Counted from the stretch's first letter, positions 11,600 through 22,426 are shown. The stretch is 64,000 nucleotides of DNA from Panax quinquefolius (GCA_020205615.1 CM035162.1:30296681-30360680), one strand, 5' to 3'. The notes: generated from the sequence alone by a model not told the origin. A program made the numbers and translations.

Positions 11600-11822
11600 C
11601 CTTATATACAGATAATTTTTTTTACATATTTCAATATGAGACTGAGGTGTTACATAAATAATTACCTAAGAAAAATTCGTATAACAAACTCTCTCTAATT
11701 TTTTTCATGGCATGAGCATAAAAGGGATTCAAGAATCAATTTTATTTTTATAAAGACTAAAATCACTTATAATATGTTGAATTCATAATTAATCCGATAC
11801 ATCCTTAAGATTGATATAGAGA
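11600..11822. other. Low-copy non-coding flank
   Basis: AT-rich sequence with no LTR similarity and no supported ORF. It begins the single-copy-looking island that lasts to 19891. Confidence 0.6.
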
Positions 11823-11985
11823 GCAGATCCTCTGTCCTCAAATTTTATGTCCCCTTGTATCTCTCCACTTAAATTTTGATATATAGTCTTTTACTTAACA
11901 CTAATTAATTCTAAAATTAAATAAAAGGACATGTGTTAAAATTTAAGTGGAAGAACAGAAAATTTGGAGACAGAGAATCTACTTT
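11823..11985. mobile_element. Foldback MITE-like element, about 163 bp
   Basis: The left arm ('cagatcctctgtcctcaaatttt' up to 'ctccacttaaattttg') is nearly the reverse complement of the right arm ('aaatttaagtggaagaacag' up to 'ggagacagagaatct'). The arms are about 70 bp each and meet around 11905, so the whole piece can fold into one hairpin. There is no coding sequence. The family is unassigned because I could not define a clear target duplication. Confidence 0.65.
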
Positions 11986-12516
11986 CGATTGATATATTCT
12001 TTTACATGCTTGAATTTGTCTGAATGAGAGGGTAGGCATTACACATCCCACACCCCCATATCCGCCCAATTTACCATAAGGATTAAAACTTAATAATTAT
12101 CTTCATCCCTACAGGGAGTTTAAATCCCCTAGAAAATTTATAGCATCGTGGAAGTTAATATCTTGTGAATTTTTTAAATAAAAAATTTAATTATAATTAT
12201 ATTGACAATAATGCATATATAAAAGTAAATTATATTTTAATATGATAAAATTAAGAAAATTAAATAATAATATATATACACACATAAAAAATATATATTT
12301 TAATTACGTAATATATAATAGTATAAATATTAATTAAATTTGTATATAAGTATTCGGGGTGAGTATAATAATATGGGAATTGAGGTGGGAGAAGAGAAGC
12401 ATAACATCCTCAAAAATAATATTCGATAATTCTTCTTTATTATCTCGAGTCCAAGTCCCGACCCCACACCTCACTCTCAAGTCTCAAGCTACACCCAATC
12501 ACAACGAAACAACATC
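11986..12516. other. AT-rich non-coding stretch upstream of the AGO-like relic
   Basis: No supported ORF. It includes a low-complexity AT segment (about 12170-12350). From about 12440 it becomes a C-rich stretch ('cgagtccaagtcccgaccccacacc') of the kind seen in plant promoters and 5' UTRs. It may be the former promoter of the ARGONAUTE-like gene. Confidence 0.4.
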
Positions 12517-12643
12517 CTTTCCACTGTTCAATTCTTGATGACAAAGAAAGGTTCTTTTCTATCGATCCTTCCAGAATTCAATAGAATCTTCTCCGTTTCA
12601 CTGTTCAATTCTTGGTGACAAAGTAAGGTTGTTTTCGTCCATT
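12517..12643 (+). repeat. Short tandem duplication in presumed 5' UTR
   Basis: 'cactgttcaattcttg(a/g)tgacaaag' occurs at 12522 and again at 12599, with similar flanks ('aaggtt(c/g)tttt'), a period of about 77 bp. It lies 110-230 bp before the ATG of the AGO-like relic. Confidence 0.75.
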
Positions 12644-12753
12644 AATTACCTTCAAAATTCCTATTAAATACTCACTATCCATAACATCAACACTCAAACC
12701 AACCCACTCAATCAGTACATTTTGAGTATAGAGAGATAAATTTAGTGAGAGAA

Positions 12754-13312
12754 ATGGAGAAGAGTAACTACAATCGTAGCGGTGGTGGTGGCGCTGGCCG
12801 GGGTCGTGGCTGCGGATCTGGTGGTGTTAGATGTGGTAATAAGCAATATCATCAGGATCAGTATTAAACTGGTGGTGGTGCTTGAAATTCTTGTGGTGGA
12901 GGTGGTAATAATTGCCAGCCGCATAATCAGGGTCAGTATCAAAGTTATGGATATGGAAGAAGAGGAGGAAGAGGTGGTGATAGGAGTGAGACTCAGATGC
13001 GGACTAACTCACCACCGGCGCAGACGTGAGGAGATCGGCCGGTTCACGGTAGTCAAGGTGGGACCCAGATGGGGACTAACCCACCACCGGCTCAGCCGTG
13101 GGGAAATCGGTCGTTTCAGGGTGGTCAAGCTGGGATCCAGAGGCCACAGTCTGCTATGGGTCAAGGTGCGGGGGCCACCGGCGGAAGAAGGTCCTGGAGT
13201 GGTAGTCCTCGTCATGTGGGTGGGAGGGGTTCTTGGGCTTCTGCCGAAGGAGGCGGTGCTGGTCAGACTCGGACAAGGATCCTGTACCTGTTCATGTTCC
13301 TGGTATAGATCT
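12754..13312 (+). pseudogene. ARGONAUTE (AGO2-clade-like) N-terminal exon relic
   Basis: From ATG 12754 the frame encodes a Gly/Arg-rich stretch (MEKSNYNRSGGGGAGRGRG...). The same frame continues through an in-frame TAA after 37 codons and TGA codons further on, keeping motifs such as YGYGRRGGRGG, NPPPAQPWGNRSFQG and WSGSPRHVGGRGSW. A shift near 13270 brings in DKDPVPVHVPGIDL. Low-complexity RGG/GQ-rich N-termini of this kind occur in AGO2/AGO3-type ARGONAUTEs, which bind small RNAs in silencing and antiviral defence. The link rests mainly on the AGO C-terminus found 3.3 kb downstream on the same strand. The N-terminal piece alone could belong to any RGG-rich protein. The stops and frameshift make it non-functional. 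Longer open frames overlapping it (for example 12782-13501 in another frame) are shadows. Confidence 0.6.
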
Positions 13313-13408
13313 TTAAAACTGTTACTCCCTTGTGTCCTTGGGATCATATGGATGTTATTTCTACATGTATGTTTTAAATGCATATCTAAATTAAAATATT
13401 TGCACCCT

Positions 13409-13411
<3 letters not shown>

Positions 13412-13457
<46 letters not shown>
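13412..13457. repeat. (TA)n microsatellite, left
   Basis: About 22 TA dinucleotides immediately left of the foldback element. Confidence 0.95.
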
Positions 13458-13463
<6 letters not shown>

Positions 13464-13670
13464 CAAAAGTAGATCTCTTAAGTAGAAACTTTCTTAAATA
13501 ATAAATTTTATCAAAACGACGTAGTTTTAATAAGGACGCGATGACGTTTTGTAAATAACACGCCACCGCCAGTATTTACAAAACGTTATCGCTTTTATCA
13601 AAACTACGTCGTTTGATAAAATTTTATTATTTAAGCGATTCTGCTATTTAAGTTAATTCTATTCTTAATC

Positions 13671-13676
<6 letters not shown>
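13457..13676. mobile_element. Foldback MITE flanked by (TA)n
   Basis: The inner arms are long and almost perfect: 'aataataaattttatcaaa' with 'acgacgtagttttaataa' on the left, and its reverse complement 'aaaactacgtcgtttgataa' with 'attttattatttaa' on the right. They enclose a loop near 13557-13571 that includes 'cacgccaccgcc'. Weaker complementarity reaches the flanking TA tracts. There is no ORF. Insertion into TA is typical of Tc1/mariner (Stowaway-like) MITEs. The 'aacgacgt' core is common in plant foldbacks, so the superfamily is open. Confidence 0.8.

Positions 13677-13723
<47 letters not shown>
13676..13723. repeat. (TA)n microsatellite, right
   Basis: About 23 TA dinucleotides immediately right of the foldback element. 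This suggests one TA tract split by the insertion, or TA growth at both ends. Confidence 0.95.
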
Positions 13724-13727
<4 letters not shown>

Positions 13728-15744
13728 CGTAATAGCCTAAACTTATTGTTTAAGAAACTCAATTTGATTATATGTAATAAAATTATTATAGAATAATAAG
13801 TTATTTTTGGCGTAACAAAATTTTAATAACTAAAACTACGTATAAGTGAGGAATTTTGCTAACAATCATTAACTAAAGATTTTTATTTGAAATAAAATTG
13901 GTGACTAAAATTTAATTATTAATAATTTTTAATATATATTTTGTTTTTAATATTAACTTTTATTTTGTCATAATAGTTTTTTAATATTTTTAATATGTAG
14001 TTATTTAGGAATAACCTTTTTGTTGAATAATAAGTTAATATTATGACTTTTAGTTTAAAAATTAACTAAATTTTAGTCACTAATATATTTCAAAATTATT
14101 TTAAACATTACCCAACTAAATGTCTCCTACATTAAATAAAATTGATAATTAAAATTTAGTCATTAATATGTTTTATAACAAATAATATATTTTTTTGAAT
14201 ATTTTAATCATTAATATATTTTATAATATAATATATTATATTTAGTAATTTCAAATTATTTGATCGTTGTTGACTTTTGAAATTGATTAAAAATTATGAA
14301 ATAATAAAACTTAAAATGAGTAACACTTATTAGATAATTTACAATATTTATTAGTTATTTAGAATCCTAAGTTGAGTAAAGTAAAATTCTAAATATATTT
14401 TTTAAATTAAAATTTATTGTATGACTAAATAATTAAAGGTCTCTTTTTTAGAATAATTGTTGTATAATAATAAGTTAACATTAGATTTGTTGGATCATAA
14501 AAAGAATTATCTACGACACTAAGTAGTAATTATTTTAATAGTTAATAATTTCATAACTTAACTTACTAATTGCATATAATTTATAAATTTTAATATTATA
14601 TATGTTAAAAATTAGTTAACATTATTGTGATTATAAATTTGTGACAATAATGTTATTTTATATTATTTCAAAAAATTGAAACTCTTTATTTTTTTTTAAT
14701 ATTAGCAAACTGACAAATAAAATTGCACATTTTGGAGTTTTTGTTTGATAGATGAGGGAGTATAAATTTAAAGTTTAACGTGGAACATTTGATGAATATT
14801 TTTTTAGAATATATATAAAAGGTATTTTTCAGCATTAAAAAAGAAGAAGGTAAGTTATGAAGTTAAAAGGAAATTGAAAATTATATAAGGAGTATAAGTA
14901 GGAGATGATTATGATAAACATGTATATCTTTTTCTTCCTTTCTTTTCTCCTATTTTCCTTTCCTTGCACATTATAAAGTATTTTAAATGTTGTTAAATTC
15001 TAGGCTTAATTAGTTAAAATAAAGTTTGGGAGATTTTAAGAAGTATTTTAGTAGCAGTTAAATTCTAGTCTCATATTAAAAAATTTATTTTTCCTTATTA
15101 AAGATTAATTGAATCATAAAAAATTTGGAGCGGAATTTTGTATAGAATATCAAAAGGGATTCAATTTCTACCATTATTACGATATTACATATTCCAATCC
15201 CCTTGAGTACCAAAAAACTCAATGGATTCGGTATTTGATCTTTTCGCTAAAATAAAGAAAAGACATAAAACTCAGAAACAAAAAAATAGTCAATTTTTTA
15301 GTACTTAACCCCCTTTATAGATTCCATTGTTCAAAAAAGGACGGTAGAAGAATGGGACCTATTATGGGACAGACAATGCATATCATTTTCTTTTTCTATT
15401 CATAATTTATACGATTTTTATAGATCTCTATTTTTTTTGTTTTATGATGAGAATATTATCTATATATGTATATAGATATAGATTATGATTTTATAGTTTA
15501 ATTCAAAAGTATAAACAGATTTCAGAGGTCATAAAGTTTACTAAATGTAGAAGATTATAACTTTCGTCTATTCATGTTTTTCCCTTTTATTTATTTATTT
15601 ATTTTATTTATCTCATCCCATTTTAGCATTTTTTTTCTTATAATTATTTAACTCGTAAGATGTAATAAGATAAGCTGAGAATGGTGTTGGAAGAAAATTT
15701 TGGGTTTGTCTTGATGTTTGTTAATTGAAGAATATATTAATGTA
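13724..15744. other. AT-rich stretch without genes
   Basis: Very AT-rich sequence with no supported ORF and no similarity to the LTR families in the window. If the AGO-like relic was one gene, this stretch occupies the place of its lost PAZ-MID-PIWI coding part. I found none of those motifs here. Confidence 0.6.
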
Positions 15745-16600
15745 GTGTTTGATAAGCTTTTTTTGGCCTTGCCTCTTGTTCGTGTAGAGATTGTTGTGTT
15801 TGATAAGCTTTTTTTTACTTCTTTTTGGCCTAGCCTCTTTTTGCCCAGAGCCTATTTTTTTTTGATAAAATTTTACCCAACCTCTTTATATTTTTACCCT
15901 TACTACCTTAATTTTATTTTTTAATTCTTCACTCTATCACCACCACCTATCTCGACCCCACATCTTCCCACCACCACCACCACCACCACCACCACCACCA
16001 CTTAGAGTTAAACTTTGAGGGGGCAAAAAAAAAAATTCATTCATATTTTAAATACAAGTACAGACAAAAGTATATTCATTCTAGTTCTGCCTTCTAAATT
16101 GTATTTAAATATTTTTTATTTAAAATTTCTTTTTTAGTTTAGATTATGAATATTTATTATAATTTGTAAACATTATTATGATTAGTTTAAGTTTTCTTTA
16201 TTTAACTTCAACAAAAAATTTAGTTAAAATTCGTCTCTGCTGGATTTTTTTTTAAATCTGCCCCTGTCACCACCCACCCACCCACCCACCACCAGCACCA
16301 CCATATTTTATACTAATTATGTAAAATTGTCATAATTATTATTATATTTTATTAAACTTGAAATATTTTAGTAGTTATACATTCTAATTGGTGATTTATT
16401 TGAAATAATTGTTTAATATTTCTAATATTTTTATCCTCAGCATAAGTTTGTATAAACAGATATAGGGGTAAATCAGTAAAATGTTGTATTCAGATTGGTT
16501 ATCAAACATATCTTTTACATTTAAACTTTATTTAAAAAAGAATCTTTATTTTATACATCTCTATTTAAATAGGTTCTTATTACAGAGTTTTATCAAACAC
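15745..16600. mobile_element. Possible MITE with 11-bp inverted ends
   Basis: 'gtgtttgataa' at 15745-15755 and its exact reverse complement 'ttatcaaacac' at 16590-16600 bound an AT-rich, non-coding piece. The left terminal word is repeated at about 15797. The right end abuts the first recognisable codons of the AGO C-terminus. No target duplication is evident, so this is tentative. Confidence 0.35.
15960..16001. repeat. (CAC)n microsatellite
   Basis: Uninterrupted 'ccaccaccacc' run of about 14 units. A related 'cacccaccc' run lies at 16266-16300. Confidence 0.9.
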
Positions 16601-16828
16601 ACATCTGATAAGTTGCAGAAGTTTATATACCAGTTGTGCTTCACCTTTGCTCAATGTACTACGCCTGTCTCCCTTGTCCCACCAGTTTACTATACTTCCC
16701 TTGTTGCCTATCGGGGACGAATGGAGATGCAGTCTACTCCTTCAGCTTCATCATATGCGGCGGCTTCATTTGACGACAAGTTCTACAAACTTCACTCGGA
16801 GCTCCAAAACATAATGTTTTTTATCTGA
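16601..16828 (+). pseudogene. ARGONAUTE PIWI-domain C-terminus (AGO2/3-like) relic
   Basis: The frame is open to a TGA at 16826. It contains SDKLQKFIYQLCFTFAQCTT, then PVSLVPPVYYTSLVAYRGRM, then a Ser/Ala-rich spacer and the ending FYKLHSELQNIMFFI. This is the terminal part of the PIWI domain of plant ARGONAUTEs ('[29 protein letters not shown]' in AGO1-type proteins). The SLVPPVYYADLVAYRGR form and the LQNIMFF end are the AGO2/AGO3 style. ARGONAUTEs load small RNAs, and PIWI is the slicer domain. Only about 75 codons remain. The catalytic residues lie upstream in the family and are absent, and the matching N-terminus at 12754 is broken, so this is the tail of a dead gene. A polyadenylation-like AATAAA lies at 17156-17161. 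Confidence 0.85.
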
Positions 16829-18345
16829 GAAGTCCTCAGGGCAGTTCGATTTCCTATGCTCTATGCAGTAGTCAAGGAAGTTACTGTTCACCATCAAAAC
16901 ATAGCTCAAATCTCCTTTCTTGAGCAGAAAAGGAAGTTTGTGCGTGAATCTAATGGAATAGGTTTCCATTTTCTAGTTTGCTTGTTAAATATTTTTGGCA
17001 TGGTACTGTTGGTAGTGGTTGCTTTTGATTAGAACTAGTTTATGTTTTGTGGTTGTTTTGAGTCTTGTTTTTTAAGGTTTTGAAGTCTGTTTTTTCTTGT
17101 TTAGACGTGTTTGGTTTGAAGCAGTATTGTAAGCTTTGGCTTTTCATATTTAAATAATAAAGTACTTGTGTGGTTTGCTCGTCTCACTTCAAGATGTGAT
17201 GCTGTTATGAATACTAATTTGTTCTACATATAAGTTGATATGCTAGTGCACTGCTAGCCTAATTTACAGAGCTGAACTGAAAGCTAATAAGTTATGCTTT
17301 TATTAGCTTTCCCCCTTTCTGTCGTTGGGGCCTTGTGGGGGGAGGGCTTGGAGTGTCTAGTCTAATAAATGTCTCGTGTGTTTGAGTGGGTTAGTTAAAT
17401 AAATTACATTGGTAAATAAACTCAAGGAAGTTATGAGTGGGTTAACTAGACTTGAAAACGGCAGTAGGGGTTGAGAGCTGAGATGGATTACTACACTATA
17501 AAAGACTAAAAAAAATAATCAGAATGGTGAAATGCATTGTTATTCATGATTTACACGCTTACTGTACGCTTTCTTCTTTAATTTTTTTTTAACAAAATTG
17601 CTACACCAAAAAATATTAATAATAATTAATATTAAAATAAATAATAATAAACAATATTATAAATATTATTAATAATAAATGTTCTAGTAGTTAACAATAT
17701 TATAAATATATTCCATAATAACATAAACAAAGTACCTAAAGAAGACATGAAAATTAAGGGAATAGCTCCAAAATGTTGATATCAGAAAACTTAAATTAAA
17801 GTACCTATGATGATTATTGTTTGGTTTTAGTGATTACTCCATTTGGATTGTACTACTAGATTCAGTTTTGAATATGTCAACAAACGGATTGGGACTTTAT
17901 TGACATAATTTTATCAAATCTGTTTGGGATATCTTTTCCTTTAATTAAGCTTTTTCAAATTGTTTTAGTTTTGAATATCAAAATCTTTGAAAAAACTATT
18001 TTGGAGAAATATCCTCTCATACCTGGTGGATCAAATATTGTTGCTGATATTTTATTTTATTCCATCCAAGATTTTGGGTATTCTTGTTTCAATATTTTAT
18101 AGCTGTTGGTCCCAATATTATATATACTCATCTCTCTCGGCTAAAAAAAAGGTAGACCCTTTTAGCAATACACTTACTAATATTACAGAGATTTTGTGCC
18201 TTGTTATTAATATCTTTTGGCTTGAAAATTAAAGTTAATTGTAATCATATTCTTTTTATTAAAATCTGAATTCAAGTAGCTCACTATTTACTAGTATATA
18301 TGACATATATAAATATATAATCATATATATTATTGCATTAAAAAT
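16829..18345. other. Former 3' UTR and AT-rich non-coding stretch
   Basis: Directly after the AGO stop codon the sequence looks like a plant 3' UTR (T/G-rich, AATAAA at 17156-17161). The rest is AT-rich with runs such as 17600-17710. Open frames such as the one at 17987 show no recognisable motif and I do not call them genes. Confidence 0.5.
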
Positions 18346-18347
18346 AA

Positions 18348-18420
18348 ATAGTTGTAACTCAGTTGGTTTGAACTCTTATTTATTTACTTACAAGTCTTGT
18401 GTTCAAGCCTCATAACTCAC
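18348..18420 (+). repeat. tRNA-derived (SINE-like) fragment
   Basis: 'taactcagttgg' (18355-18366) resembles the RNA polymerase III A box (T-R-G-C-N-N-A-R-N-N-G). 'gtgttcaagcc' (18399-18409) resembles the B box, at about the spacing seen in tRNAs. The intervening sequence does not form a convincing cloverleaf by eye. I read it as a tRNA-derived SINE head or tRNA relic, not a working tRNA. Confidence 0.45.
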
Positions 18421-18690
18421 TTACATTTTGCCAGGTCTAGGGTTAACATAACCGCTCTTATTTTATTGAGATTTAAAGGGTAATTTTTGGGTATCTGAAA
18501 AAGTATAAAATAAATAAATTACCTCACTTTCTTGTCGTTTTATTAATACTAGTATTCTTGGCTCAAATTTTGTGTATAATTAAAAATTTTAATATTTAAT
18601 ATAGGAATGATATGGTAAATTAAGTCATTAATATTTTTTTAAAATTTATAAATAATAAATTAAAAAAAATAATAATTTTACTCTAACGAT

Positions 18691-19012
18691 CTGTTTCTGA
18701 GTTTTAAAATGGACAGAAAAGAAAAGAAAAAGGACGGAAAATTTAAATTTTCTTTCTAATTCTTATGTTTCTCAGTTTTTTAATAAACGGGAAAGAAAAG
18801 AAATGGATAGAAAACTTGGCCACTTTTCCTGCAAAAGGTTTCTGTCCAAAATTGGTCTGATTTGGACGAAAAAGATATTGGAATAAGTAATATTTTTATA
18901 ATTTCCATATTATCTTCAACTTTAAATATAATAAACTTTAAATTACAACTCATGTCTTCAATTTTAAATTTTCTATCATTTTCTATTAAAAACTCAAAAA
19001 CAACACAAAAAA
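18691..19012. mobile_element. MITE-like element, copy 1
   Basis: Starts 'ctgtttctgagttttaaaa' followed by 'tggacagaaaag'. Near 18980-19010 it ends with an approximate reverse complement ('ttttctattaaaaactcaaa' then 'aacaac'). The A/G-rich left half and T/C-rich right half can pair. It has no coding content. Confidence 0.5.
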
Positions 19013-19116
19013 AAATTTTAAATTTTCTATTCTTTTCTGTTCTAATTTAAGTTTTCTATTCTTTTTTTCGTTTAAAACTTCGAAAACTCGTAACACTCTT
19101 TTACGAGTGTAACACT

Positions 19117-19440
19117 GCTTCGAGAGTTTTAAAATGGACAAAAAGAAAAGAAAATGACGGAAAAATTTAAGTTTTCTTTCTAATTTTTATGTTTCTAAGT
19201 TTTTAATAAACGAAAAAGAAAAGAAATGGATAGAAAACTTGGCCACTTTTTTCTTGCTAAAGTTTTCCGTCCAAAATTGGCTTTGATTTGGACTTTTAAA
19301 AGAAATTGGAATAAGTAATATTTTATAATTCCCATATTATCCTCAACTTTTAATATAATAAATTTTAAATTACAACTCATGCCCTCAATTTTAAATTTTA
19401 TATTCTTTTCTATTAAAAACTCAGAAACAACACAAAGGAA
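19117..19440. mobile_element. MITE-like element, copy 2 (direct duplicate)
   Basis: Repeats copy 1 almost throughout (shared 'gaaatggatagaaaacttgg', 'aaattacaactcatg', 'attaaaaactcagaaac') about 425 bp further on, in the same direction. A third start-like word, 'ctctgtttctaagttttgaa', follows at about 19476. It is a local tandem duplication or repeated insertion. Confidence 0.65.
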
Positions 19441-19693
19441 AACTCCAAATTTTCTATTCTATTCTTTTCTCACTCTGTTTCTAAGTTTTGAACAGAAAAG
19501 AATAGAAAAGAAAAGAAAAGAATAAAACCACTTTCTCTCTCTATCAACTAGAACCACTATTCCACTCACTCTTCTTTCTATTCACATAAATAATATCTAT
19601 TTTTTTCTTCTCACAAATAAATTAACAAAAAAAAACTCCATGAAGGTATATTCGGTAACCGACAAGGCGACAAATTACATGACTTTGTAATAT

Positions 19694-19795
19694 ATGGGGG
19701 AAAACAGAGCAGATGAGGAGTCGTCGATGAATGAGGTGCTGGATTACATATTTAATCTAGGAGTTTTAAAATTTACAACAATTAAAGAAAGATAA
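19694..19795 (+). other. Short unassigned ORF, 33 codons
   Basis: ATG GGG GAA AAC ... TAA encodes a 33-residue peptide containing MNEVLDYIFNLGV. Base composition is less AT-rich than the neighbours. I recognise no family. It may be a gene fragment or chance. Confidence 0.2.
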
Positions 19796-19809
19796 GTTCA
19801 AACCCTATC

Positions 19810-19845
19810 TCCTTCCCCTTCCCCTTCCCCTTCCCCTTTCCCTTT
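19810..19845. repeat. (CCCCTT)n microsatellite
   Basis: About six copies of 'ccttcc' lie shortly before the type-B LTR. Confidence 0.9.
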
Positions 19846-19891
19846 CTATTTTCCTTTTGATTTCTATATTTATACTTCATAAGTTCATATG

Positions 19892-22409
19892 TGTAAAACC
19901 CCAATTTTTTGAATAAAGATGAATGTTCTATAAATATTATTTTTGAATATTATGGAGTGAAATTGATATAATGTTATAATTGTGGGTAAAATTTATAAAT
20001 TTTGTAAAGTACGCAAGTTGTTATATAATCTTCGATTGGTCGGGAATATTCGCTTTAACAGGAATATTCGTGACAACTAAGACAATCATTAGTGGACTCC
20101 ACAACTAATTATTATTTCCGGATTGAGAAAACGATAAAAAATACTTTATAAAAATAACGGCGGAAGTTTTACCGTTAACGCTGAAACACCCTTATTAAAA
20201 GAAATGAATACGCTGCGTGGTTGCATAAGAAGACACGGTATTAATTATTGATGCTTACGTGATAAGTCACTCAGCTTTTGTTGGTATTATTAATGTAATA
20301 ATACGTAAAATCTTTTTATATAAAATGTAATACTTTTATAAAGTTATTCTATAAATAGAATATATTATATTCTATTATGCATAAAATGTTTGCATAATGT
20401 TTTGCATAAGTAAAATTTTTTATATAAAATGTAATACTTTTATAAAGTTATCTGCTTTTATTAGACAATAATTAGAATATATTATATTTTATTATGCATA
20501 GTGTTTGCATAATGCCTCAAGATAGTGATTGCATAGTAAAAATCTTTTATAAAGTTATTCGTTTTATTAGATTATAAATAGAATATATTATATTTTATTT
20601 AAAAGATTTTGCTTTAAATATGGACCGTCAGATTAAAGTAAATCAATCTGGATCGCTCATGAGTTAGTTACTATCGCAATCCATTTTTCTATAAATAAGC
20701 TCATTCCTTCATTATTTTTTTACAAATTCAATTTGAAACTCTACAGTGAGATAAACTATAGAGAGAAAGAAGAAAGTATTCTCGCTACTTTACTACTTAT
20801 ATATTCAGTACTCTTCTTCTTAAGGTAGGGAATATTATTTGTTGTACTCGTAAGGGGTGTTATTCTTTTGTATTCATGAAGAGAACTTATGTTATTTCAT
20901 TCTTTATTATTCTGTTGGAATAACCTGTATACGCGGGTTACCCTATACTTGGTGACATTCTTCTATTATTTCGTCTTTACTATTATGTTGGAATATCCTA
21001 TCTGTGCGTCTTACGCCGGACCTGATTCTGTCTTATCTGTTGGAATATCACGTATCAGGCGTTTTACGCCGGACCGGTTCCATCTTTTATTATTATTCAT
21101 TTGGAATATCCCGTCTCGTATTTTACGGGACCGATTCCATCCTTATTAGTATTCTCGTTGAATAACTCGTCTATGCTGAGCATCGTGCATGCATGGTGAT
21201 TTCGTTGTTATTCCATTCTTTATTATTCATTTGGAACATCAGCATATGCGTCTGCATTACTTTACCGTCCCGGTTCGTTATTTAGTATTCGTTGAATAAC
21301 CTCGTCTATGCGCAGTACCGCATGCACGGTGATTTCTTTTGTTATTCCATTCTTTATTATACTCAATTGGTTAAAGTTTTGACTTCTATACTCCATGAAA
21401 TTAGTGGAATATCCTCGATAATCAAGGCTTCATCCAAAGATCTTTTCATGGAAATATTCTTCTAAGCATTCTTAAATTTTACTCTACAAAGCAATATCAT
21501 GTTGACAATTTGGACGTTATTGGTTTTTGGACAAATTAATTCTTGAACTTGTTTTATCAATTTCTTATATCATTGTCATCATCCTCATATTTATATTTTT
21601 TGAAAGTCATCTCGTGGCTCAGTGGTGCATGATGGACTTGGTATGATGATTATGACTGTGGATTATTCTTGTAATCATGAATCGTAATGTTACAAATAAT
21701 ATGGTAAAAGTCCTCATTGGCCCGTGAGTACATTGATGGACGAGTTGTTGGCATGATCATGACCATTAATGAATACACAAATATTCTTGGCCCGTAGTGC
21801 ATGGATAATTGTGGTCGTGATACTAAAGAATATCCTTGGCCGTAGTGCAGAGGTGATTTGATGATGTGGATTATTTATTAAGCTGAGTCCCAACGATAAA
21901 AGTGATGAAAAACCTTTTAAATCATAAAAGATAGTAGATTTTATTCTCTACTCGACTCTTTTAATGGATTGCTTGTTCTACCGCAGCTTAAACTTGATGT
22001 TTGTTATATTGTATCGCTTTAACCTTGTTGAAGGCTAATGATAATTTATTCGCATTATCTTAGTCATAATATTTCTTCTTTGGGCTAGTTGAGCTCACCC
22101 TTTCTTTCACCGTTTCTTCTGTGAAATGAGAATATAGTCGAAACGAAGCCTGGGAACGGAGTGATGGTCCTAGATGGTGCATTAGTAGTCCTCACTATTC
22201 TCGTGAAATAGTGTGATAATAATTATAATGAGGACTCTTTTTGAGTTTGTATACTCTCTAGTAGACAATATTTGTATTTAAATTCAAAGTTTATGTTTTG
22301 TCGTATTGTACACGTGATAAACAGATTATTAAGTTGTATTTGAATTCGCACTCACGATATCCGGCGACTCAAGACGGGTGATGTATACCTAATTTTTAGG
22401 GGCGTCACA
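19892..22409 (+). mobile_element. 5' LTR (type B) of a Ty3/gypsy chromovirus
   Basis: A complete LTR of 2518 bp, from 'tgtaaaaccccaattttt' to 'ggggcgtcaca', followed by a primer-binding site. It contains 'tgcataatgttttgcata' subrepeats (20350-20540), a TATA box at 20700-20707, the 57-bp minisatellite (about 20880-21350) and the common LTR end module. The five bases before it are 'atatg'. The partner 3' LTR appears to be the type-B LTR starting at 54055, now cut short. Confidence 0.85.
20700..20707 (+). promoter_or_regulatory. TATA box of type-B LTR
   Basis: TATAAATA lies in 'tttttctataaataagctc', about 800 bp into the LTR. It presumably drives the gypsy genomic RNA. Confidence 0.6.
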
Positions 22410-22411
22410 GT

Positions 22412-22426
22412 TGGTATCAAAGCTTA
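22412..22426 (+). other. Primer-binding site (tRNA-iMet type)
   Basis: 'tggtatcaaagctta' lies two bases after the LTR end. It marks the start of the gypsy internal region. 22427-22597 is untranslated leader. Confidence 0.85.

Noticed and set aside
12782..13501. 239-codon open frame over the Gly-rich region
   Set aside because: It is a shifted-frame reading of a GGT/GGC-rich segment and runs into the (TA)n tract as a Tyr/Ile repeat. The meaningful frame starts at 12754 and encodes the Gly/Arg-rich AGO-like N-terminus, with stops.
15130..15370. Stretch that reminded me of plastid intergenic DNA
   Set aside because: I could not match it to any specific plastid gene or spacer, so I make no claim of plastid origin. 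A plastome BLAST would settle it.
17987..18232. 81-codon ORF with hydrophobic stretches
   Set aside because: AT-rich DNA readily gives Phe/Leu/Ile-rich frames. There is no motif, no neighbour support and no codon pattern different from the surroundings.
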